NCBI GenBank assembly: GCA_040757115.1
Contig: JBFLYA010000065.1
Location: forward strand, 1 to 18,797
Reading direction: 5' to 3'
Origin: a bacterium
GTDB taxonomy: Bacteria; UBA9089; CG2-30-40-21; SBAY01
DNA length: 18,797 nt
The position numbers and the translations under genes are program-made. Numbering within the stretch: the first letter of the stretch is position 1; each line of letters starts with the position of its first letter. This document shows positions 14,401 through 18,797 of the stretch, piece after piece. The notes under the pieces are model-generated. The model worked only from the letters and a program-made list of their open reading frames with translations. It did no database searches and was not told the origin of the DNA.

Positions 14401-16608
14401 ATGTAGTCCTTCTTTCATAAATAATTCCACTGTTTCTTTAGTTCTCTCAGCAGATATGAGGTGCTCAATGGCATCAAGAAGAGGATATATATCCTCAATA
14501 GACTTCTTATGTTCCGATAAGAGGGATGCCTGGTTGAGGTAGAAATCTCCTGCCTTGCTATGAAGATAGATTTTTTCTTTATCTTTTAATTGACTTAACA
14601 CATATTCCCTTACTATTGCGTGAACATCATAAGTTTCTTCTTGAGGTCTTGACACAAGACATCGCTGGATTAGTTCATTCAAAGCATGAAGGCTCTCTCT
14701 TTCAGGCATATCTGTCACAAAAGAAAAAGCCTTTAGGTCACATGGTTTTAAAAATATACAAACAGAATGGAGAGCCTTCTTCAAATTTGAATCGTGAGAA
14801 ATCCTTTTGTAAGCCCGAGAGACGACATTAGTAGTAATCTTCTCTAATTTGCCCAACCAAAGGATGTCATCATTTATAATTGTTTGGATACCTGTAGAAG
14901 ATAGGGAAGGAGCTATCCACTCTAATGCACCAGGATGTCCTTGCATCTTTTCTCTTACCAGTGTTCTTATATCTTCAACCGACTTCTCCAAAATTGGTCT
15001 ATCTTCTTCAGAAATTCCCCTCTTGAGTATTTCTATTCCCGCAGATTCATCAACACCTTTAAGAAATATATGATGGAATTCCTTCTCTTCTGAATCTTTA
15101 GGTATCACCCACGCAGTAAGTATCAGCCTTGCACTCTCTAAATTCCTTGAGCAAGTTAAAAACTTAGCAAAACCCTCATCCTTTGGTTTAAGGGTTTTCC
15201 TATCAACAAGAACCTCAAATTGGTCAATAATAACAAGACATGAGTTCTTCTCAATTGTGTTTATGACTAATTGAACCTGCTCATCTACGGTGCTACCACC
15301 AAAATCTATATCCTCATCGGTTAGATATTTAATCAGTCGTCTTCCAAACTCAGAAAATGAAGGTGGTTTATCATAGTTAAGGCGTCTCCAATAATACCTT
15401 TTGAACTGCAACCATTTATCTTTTATTATTTTTTCAAAAAGTGCTGAAAGTAATTTTGACTTGCCGATTCCTTTAATGCCTACAATAGCAAAAGAATACC
15501 CTTTGAGTAAATTAAGGCATTTTTCTATCTCTTCTTCGCGTCCAAATAAATCTTTAGCTGGAACCTTATATTCTTCTTCTGAAATAGGTATAATTTTTCT
15601 TTTTCTTTCTTCCCTTTCCTTCCTTTCTTGCATCTCTTCCAAAACTTGAATAATCTCTGGTGGAAAAGGCTCCCTAAGGAATCGGTTCTCTTTAACATCG
15701 GAAGTAGTACTGATGTTAATCTGTATTTTATTATTTACCAATGTCTCTAATATCTGGGCATTCTTATTAGAAAACCCATCAATGAATATAGATTTAACCA
15801 ATGGACCATATTTTTCTTTGTCCTCTGGGCGCATTTGAATAACCACTTCAATCGCATAAGGGGTGTAGGAGCTGATCTCGGTCTGATTGTGTAACCACCA
15901 ATAAATTTCATCATGTGGGTCAAGTCTAAAATTCCTTACTGTTTCGAATGATACCCGATTACTTGCTATATCCAATTCATCAGAGAAGCGTAACATCGCC
16001 CCTATTAGTCGTTTGCGTTCATTCGAATTGAACTTGAACTTCTCGTCACAATCGTCAATTGGTAGTTTAGAATGGTACTTGCAGACATCCATCAAGTCCT
16101 CTACAAGATTTGAAGGAATAGTTTTAGCTGCAGGACCAAGGACAGAGTCTCCAGTCTCGTAGGCATACTCAATCCAGGCGGCACTGAAGTAGTGGTGGTT
16201 TTTGCGAATAGCTTTCTGCTCGTCTATGCTGTAGCTACTGGATGTCGAAGCAGTAAAGGTAACATCAAACTCTGCGCCCATTTTTTCAGCCCTCTCCTTA
16301 ATCTCAGGGAATCTGATAACATCACACTGCATTCCTATATCGTGCAAGTAGATACCTGCCAAAACCAGATACATTTCTTGTGCAGAAATGGGTTTACCTT
16401 GATTAACTTCTAACAATTTGTTTTTAAAATTTTCTACTACTCGCTCGCAATGTGTTTCATCATGGTAAGTACAATCCCGAATGATGCGTGGTGCATCAGA
16501 AGCCCATATATCTTCCATTGCTTCTCGAATTTGTGCAAGATTGGAGCGAAGACGATTGTTGGCAATATCCTTCAAAAGTTGTTCCTCAATAGCGGAAAAT
16601 TTAGCCAT
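11476..16608 (-). CDS. HD-domain, STAND ATPase and TPR sensor protein
   Basis: A 1710-residue multidomain protein. Residues about 1-320 form an HD-superfamily phosphohydrolase-like domain with the full ligand set: H49/H53 (YHDETH), H89-D90 (YLHDIGM), H138/H139, H179 (KYHSK) and D210 (RFSDELD). A charged linker (about 325-340, KEREERKRK) follows. Residues about 353-680 are a STAND/NACHT-like ATPase: Walker A GIKGIGKS at 377-384, Walker B LVIIDQFE at 458-465, GHPGAL at 557-562, and a winged-helix part. From about 700 to the end are some 20 or more TPR units in blocks: about 40-residue kinesin-light-chain-like repeats to about 1250, then canonical TPRs with LNP/IKP/INP ends. It is the first gene of an operon with subtilase and propeptide. 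It is probably a ligand-sensing switch that oligomerises and activates the protease. The HD domain may hydrolyse or bind a nucleotide signal. Confidence 0.88.
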   Translation of the reverse strand: MAKFSAIEEQLLKDIANNRLRSNLAQIREAMEDIWASDAPRIIRDCTYHDETHCERVVENFKNKLLEVNQGKPISAQEMYLVLAGIYLHDIGMQCDVIRFPEIKERAEKMGAEFDVTFTASTSSSYSIDEQKAIRKNHHYFSAAWIEYAYETGDSVLGPAAKTIPSNLVEDLMDVCKYHSKLPIDDCDEKFKFNSNERKRLIGAMLRFSDELDIASNRVSFETVRNFRLDPHDEIYWWLHNQTEISSYTPYAIEVVIQMRPEDKEKYGPLVKSIFIDGFSNKNAQILETLVNNKIQINISTTSDVKENRFLREPFPPEIIQVLEEMQERKEREERKRKIIPISEEEYKVPAKDLFGREEEIEKCLNLLKGYSFAIVGIKGIGKSKLLSALFEKIIKDKWLQFKRYYWRRLNYDKPPSFSEFGRRLIKYLTDEDIDFGGSTVDEQVQLVINTIEKNSCLVIIDQFEVLVDRKTLKPKDEGFAKFLTCSRNLESARLILTAWVIPKDSEEKEFHHIFLKGVDESAGIEILKRGISEEDRPILEKSVEDIRTLVREKMQGHPGALEWIAPSLSSTGIQTIINDDILWLGKLEKITTNVVSRAYKRISHDSNLKKALHSVCIFLKPCDLKAFSFVTDMPERESLHALNELIQRCLVSRPQEETYDVHAIVREYVLSQLKDKEKIYLHSKAGDFYLNQASLLSEHKKSIEDIYPLLDAIEHLISAERTKETVELFMKEGLHDKLFSWCYFRELMNIYKGFEEKRKEIPEDKLSILLGNLGLVFRDLGDIQEAKRYYKEALSIAQVCQDKNSECTQLVNLGDVCHFLGEIDESIEYHNLAKAFFKEIKNRKIEGRNFGCLGNALHSKGDLEKAEEYYKQAIDICREPESKDRRYEGIWLGDLGNIYEERDEHKKAIECYELAHAIAIETKDRRHESWWLGVLGNQYYKSGYSSKAIDFLKDALSISKSILFRKGIHYQLSSLGNIYWASAEFLEAIEYYKEAVKISKEMRSLENEISDLWNIGIVYFDLLEFYQAIEYFEYGLDIAKKMRNRQHESNILSKIGESYSKLEQFDKAIGYLSKALKIAQEDEDLQNEGNYISMLGDVYIKSGQSDKAMECFIQAENIAKEIGDEQYEDSVQDFFKEKIKQWDKKNKKIGSLSDELSNAKENKDLTNQMKALCNLGNIYALLSQFKQAEEYYRDGLEIAKKIGDKQQEGSFVSNLGNLSFFSNQFSKAIDYYHQAIAVAKGSGDFISEGVYSNQLCKIYLAEANQLFKNDQIETALEECDKAIEIGSNLAKTYEMVGDIYLKLGKSKDNNKFFDNGIENYTRAIQIKPTSSLFHGRGNCYVYKKDLEKAISDYGEAIRLNPQNIAAIMSKMEIEIWLCRYSEARKTYKDIRINRLSHQYRVIAAHFICLALSLEGIPYEDYMASLKDITIKLFKDIYDPNDIEPYISEPKLKELGISQDRIDNALIIHNLFKKHYLSEEDVIKYKQALKEANDLFKKDNLEKAAEKYTEVLEINPSFAGAYNRRGICYRILAVCSPEYAENYLNMAIQDFTKAIKIEPGNDNNYMQRAGCYSQKGDLVNSIPDYQMATGLNPLNKMAFLGEMEVKICLRRYNEVIATYKRLTRGTLLDKEKVIAASLVCIALALEGKDYKNYIDPLNDMEVKLTDISGKHEWLTVEIDWHLTELEKENYMPDRVAIAKEIQALFKNHFV

Positions 16609-16775
16609 GATTCTGTACCTCTTAACAATCTGTTTATACTTATGACAATATCATCTTAATTAGGAGTCTTACATAAATAAAAAAAACCAGGTTATTCATT
16701 CTCTTTTTTTCCAATTTATCTTTAAAAATAAGCTGATGACACCTAACATTTCTTAAATTAAGGGCACGGCATTGC
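16609..16775. other. Long AT-rich leader of the STAND operon
   Basis: About 165 bp separate the STAND start codon from the cassette end, against 30 to 50 bp in the other complete cassettes. The stretch is very AT-rich with A- and T-runs (for example near 16679-16690) and could hold a cassette-own promoter. Weak -10-like hexamers occur (TAAGAT and TATAAA on the minus strand), but no convincing -35 partner was found. AAGAGG precedes the ATG as ribosome site. Confidence 0.4.
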
Positions 16776-17120
16776 ATATAACGGGATGCGGATGAGCGAA
16801 GTGCCCCTTTAGGGGCATAGGTTCGACAGGCTCACTACAAATTTTGGCTTCAGCCCCGACCCGCAAGCGCGACCCACTTCGTGGGTTCCCCGCCGCCGCT
16901 GATAGCCGAAGTGACGCTTCGCAACTTCCCTTTTTCAAAGATTCCCCTTGAGTTACATAAAGCTTCCGCCTTTCGCTCATCTGCATCCCGATAACCAAAA
17001 TGCGAACCCCAAAGGGGTTCGAGCGAAGCGTCATTTTGGTTATCGTTCGCGGTGTTTGTGAAGTGCGAGCGTTAGCGAGCATTTGGGTGAGCGCAGCGAG
17101 CCACAAACACCGTGTTATCT
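16776..17120. repeat. attC-like cassette boundary site 8 (triple hairpin)
   Basis: Boxes are ATATAAC (16776-16782) and GTTATCT (17114-17120). Unit A (16782-16990) again has CGGGATGCGGATGAGCG arms and the GGTTCGACAGGCTCACTAC stretch. Unit B (16989-17045) is enlarged by an inserted palindrome CGAACCCC-AAA-GGGGTTCG at 17003-17021. Unit C has arms GGTGTTTGTG (17051-17060) and CACAAACACC (17102-17111), with a loop rich in GCGAGC palindromes. Confidence 0.75.
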
Positions 17121-17953
17121 GAAATCCAACAATAGTATCATAATGGTTTGTTACAAACAAACATTGTAAGAATGTATTTCCCCTTTCCAAAGATGAAACG
17201 GTCATAGGAGTGTTCTAACTTCATCTGTTTTACTTCAACTCCTACCTCTTTTAAAAGATCAAGCCAAGTCGATAGATTGAAACGGCCTATTGTACCGATG
17301 TCGGAGTGAATTTCCAATTTGCCTTTACGCCGGATCAAAAAGACTAATGTTGCTTCATAAGTTGTCCCAGCAGGATCAGGAACATAATTGTTTTCAAAAA
17401 TTGTGATTTCAGTATCTCCTTTGGAACCAGTATAGACAAAATTATTCTCTTTGAATTCTTCTTTAATATTAGCTACGATCAAGAGCACTCCGCCTGGTTT
17501 CAAGTGGTTGTATGCAGTAATAATTGCACCTCTGAGGTCTTCTACCGTTGTCATGTGGCCTATAGAATCAGGAATAGCAATGGCATCAAAACATTCCTTT
17601 AATCGCATTGCTCGCATATCGCCATAAAGATAAGTTACTTCTGGGTTGCGTTCTTTTGCAATTTTAAGCATATCTTCACTAATATCCACCCCTGTTACCT
17701 TAAAGTGTCTTTTAAAGGTGTAATCATTGCCACCCGCCCCACAACCAAGATGAAGCAATGTTCTTGCTTCGATTTTTGAATGCTCCTTAATTACCTTGCT
17801 AAATAGCTCTGTTTCTTCTGCATACTCCTCATGTGGAGCAATGATTGATTCAGTCCAAGCAAGGTCACTGTAGGAACGCCATTTAGTCGTCTTCATTCCA
17901 TATTTCTCTCTTAATTTTTTCATTTCTAACCCTTAAGTTGGATTTCAGATAAC
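17114..17953 (-). mobile_element. Cassette 9 (SAM methyltransferase)
   Basis: The left end GTTATCTGAAATCCAAC at 17114 and the right end, minus strand GTTATCTGAAATCCAAC ending at 17953, are identical over 17 bp. This is the best inverted repeat in the window. Confidence 0.75.
17138..17923 (-). CDS. Class I SAM-dependent methyltransferase
   Basis: A 261-residue methyltransferase of the small-molecule type. Motif I LLHLGCGAGGNDYTF is at about residues 56-70 and the acidic ribose-binding D80 lies in VTGVDISEDMLKIA; motif II/III region FDAIAIPDSIGHM and LKPGGVLLIVANI follow. The N-terminal WRSYSDLAWTE is characteristic of a subgroup of uncharacterised methyltransferases; the substrate is unknown. 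The start at 17923 (AAGGG upstream) gives nine extra residues before MKTTKWRSYSD; the ATG at 17896 is a realistic alternative because that is where the family block begins. Single gene in its cassette. Confidence 0.85.
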   Translation of the reverse strand: MKKLREKYGMKTTKWRSYSDLAWTESIIAPHEEYAEETELFSKVIKEHSKIEARTLLHLGCGAGGNDYTFKRHFKVTGVDISEDMLKIAKERNPEVTYLYGDMRAMRLKECFDAIAIPDSIGHMTTVEDLRGAIITAYNHLKPGGVLLIVANIKEEFKENNFVYTGSKGDTEITIFENNYVPDPAGTTYEATLVFLIRRKGKLEIHSDIGTIGRFNLSTWLDLLKEVGVEVKQMKLEHSYDRFIFGKGKYILTMFVCNKPL

Positions 17954-18004
17954 GGGATGCGGATGAGCGAAGTGCTTTAGCATTTCGTTTATGCTGAGTT
18001 ATCT
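17947..18004. repeat. attC-like cassette boundary site 9 (58 bp, most compact)
   Basis: Boxes AGATAAC (17947-17953) and GTTATCT (17998-18004) are perfectly complementary. Between them GGGATGCGGATGAGCGAAGTGC pairs imperfectly with GCATTTCGTTTATGC around the loop TTTA. The left arm copies unit A; the right part resembles unit C (TTTATGCTG). The size is that of a classical 59-base element. Confidence 0.72.
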
Positions 18005-18030
18005 GCCGTTGTGGGCAATTTTCTCATTTT

Positions 18031-18429
18031 TTATTTCTCAAATATTACTTTTCTATTCGAATGGTCAAATTTAATATCAAACTGATCGAATATGTCTAAC
18101 CTACCAAGTAAAAATGGCACCTCTTCTATTAAAACCCAACCAATTCGAGTTTCAACCTCATCATTTCCTATTTTAATCTTGACCCGTTTGATGATATAGG
18201 GAATTGCTCCTTCCCCAATGCCTTTGAGTTCTTTAATTTCTTCTTTTTCTATTTCAAATCCCAAGTAATCTCCTGCTCTTTTTGGTATCAAAGTAATATC
18301 TGCGCCAGAATCAAGGAGCATTTCGCATCTAAAACTCTTTTCACCACTGGTAACTCGGAGAACTACATATGGTTTCCGAATTACTCCAAAATCCTTTAAT
18401 TGTTCTTCACAATAAGGGAATTCAATCAT
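18031..18429 (-). CDS. Retropepsin-like aspartyl protease
   Basis: A 132-residue protein with the aspartyl-protease motif DSGAD at residues 40-44 (CEMLLDSGADITLIPK), the following KRAGDYLG stretch and a C-terminal LLGRLDIFDQFDIKFD, which match bacterial retropepsin-like domains that act as homodimers. There is no signal peptide. It overlaps the DUF5678 gene upstream by 4 nt (ATGA). DUF5678 and retropepsin-like genes are, to my knowledge, a recurrent pair; their joint role is unknown. Confidence 0.82.
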   Translation of the reverse strand: MIEFPYCEEQLKDFGVIRKPYVVLRVTSGEKSFRCEMLLDSGADITLIPKRAGDYLGFEIEKEEIKELKGIGEGAIPYIIKRVKIKIGNDEVETRIGWVLIEEVPFLLGRLDIFDQFDIKFDHSNRKVIFEK

Positions 18430-18641
18430 ACTATCATCAACTCCTCCTTTGGGATTTTAGCAATAAGTGGGTCATCTGAAACTTTTTTTGCTTTCTCAAT
18501 TACCCCTATAAAATCAATCCCATGAGCCACTATTTCCTCTCCTGCAACAGCAATATATTCCCCCCTATATTTAAGCCTTTCTTCTGAATGTGAATCTAAC
18601 CAATCTGCTTCCTTATCACAGGGTATTTTATTATGTTTCAT
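18426..18641 (-). CDS. DUF5678-type small protein
   Basis: A 71-residue protein whose middle and end (YRGEYIAVAGEEIVAHGIDF, then AKKVSDDPLIAKIPKEELMI) match the DUF5678 pattern. These short soluble proteins have no known function. It is translationally coupled to the retropepsin-like gene (ATGA overlap). The start ATG at 18641 is preceded by an AGGAGA ribosome site. Confidence 0.75.
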   Translation of the reverse strand: MKHNKIPCDKEADWLDSHSEERLKYRGEYIAVAGEEIVAHGIDFIGVIEKAKKVSDDPLIAKIPKEELMIV

Positions 18642-18692
18642 CTTTTTATCATCTCCTCTTTTTTAAATTTTTTCGACCTGTGCGGTTAGATT

Positions 18693-18797
18693 TTATGCTG
18701 CCAATTTGAGTTCTATCTTACCCTCTTCAAACCATCTTTTAGTTTCATTGTTTCTTACCATAGCAGTTATTGAGGCAAGAGTTACTGAACCAGGCTT
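18693..18797 (-). CDS. C-terminal end of a gene entering from the right edge (unidentified)
   Basis: An open frame runs from the window edge to a TAA stop at 18693-18695 and encodes 34 residues (ending RWFEEGKIELKLAA). The residue mix looks like a real soluble protein, but I do not recognise the family. It has the same direction as all other genes and lies 51 bp upstream of the DUF5678 start. Confidence 0.4.
   Translation of the reverse strand, partial: KPGSVTLASITAMVRNNETKRWFEEGKIELKLAA

Larger units (their letters stand above)
10230..16782 (-). mobile_element. Cassette 8 (HD-STAND-TPR, subtilase, propeptide operon), 6.5 kb
   Basis: The left end GTTATACGCTGTGCCGGGC at 10230 and the right end, minus strand GTTATATGCAATGCCGTGC ending at 16782, match at 15 of 19 positions. 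It is far larger than the other cassettes here and than typical integron cassettes, but its ends follow the same rule. Confidence 0.62.

Noticed and set aside
913-17120. CRISPR array
   Set aside because: The repeats are few, long, palindromic, unequal and separated by genes; there are no regular short repeats and spacers and no cas genes.
1180-17953. Insertion sequences or MITEs as explanation of the terminal inverted repeats
   Set aside because: No transposase is present, target duplications were not seen, and each unit has its own private repeat sequence, which is unlike one IS family.
18685-18701. Possible tenth boundary site (GTTAGAT next to TTTTATGCTG)
   Set aside because: It recalls the GTT box and unit C arm, but no complementary arm or AAC box lies nearby, and the TTTTATGCTG part overlaps the end of an open frame.
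1-18797. Integron integrase, rRNA, tRNA or replication origin
   Set aside because: No tyrosine recombinase motifs were found in any open frame, and no RNA gene or origin features were recognised.

Overview
This window is a one-directional string of accessory genes, all on the minus strand. The genes are AT-rich and are separated by GC-richer, palindrome-rich repeats. The organism cannot be named from the sequence. Signal peptides on two proteins (a SIMPL-domain protein and a thioredoxin-fold protein) fit a bacterium, probably an uncultured Gram-negative lineage, and one restriction-modification pair resembles the archaeal MjaI type. No housekeeping gene, rRNA, tRNA or CRISPR array was seen.

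The main architectural result is that the window reads as an array of gene cassettes of integron type without a visible integrase. Nine inter-gene sites begin with a (R)YYYAAC-like box and end with a GTTRRRY-like box, and carry long self-complementary arms between them. The sites are at 913-1186, 3134-3213, 4961-5293, 6091-6261, 8058-8387, 9025-9113, 10155-10236, 16776-17120 and 17947-18004. The two ends of each complete cassette, 0.65 to 6.5 kb apart, are inverted repeats of about 16 to 20 bp. Their sequence is private to that cassette, so they would pair in a circular cassette and not in the linear array. Seven of the nine sites are flanked by complete cassettes on both sides.

Right to left, which is the direction of transcription, the cassettes hold: a DUF5678 protein with a retropepsin-like aspartyl protease; a SAM-dependent methyltransferase; a 6.5-kb operon of a 1710-residue HD-STAND ATPase-TPR protein, a cytoplasmic subtilisin-like protease and a free-standing copy of that protease's propeptide; a DUF3644 protein with a HEPN-like RNxxxH motif; a PIN-domain toxin with a 50-residue partner; an HNH restriction endonuclease (frameshifted) with an intact DNA methyltransferase; a secreted SIMPL-domain protein; an SCP2-flavin reductase fusion with a secreted thioredoxin-fold protein; a MjaI-like restriction endonuclease with a DNA methyltransferase carrying an SNase-like tail; and an MntA/HepT toxin-antitoxin pair.

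Most cassettes thus carry self versus non-self, toxin-antitoxin or conflict functions. Genes inside a cassette overlap by 4, 8 or 17 nt, or are separated by short gaps, which implies translational coupling. Leaders between cassette end and start codon are only about 30 to 50 nt except in the STAND cassette, where about 165 nt is available. Most cassettes are therefore probably transcribed from outside. The strongest candidates for something undescribed are the HD-STAND-TPR/subtilase/propeptide operon and the cassette ends with covarying extended inverted repeats.
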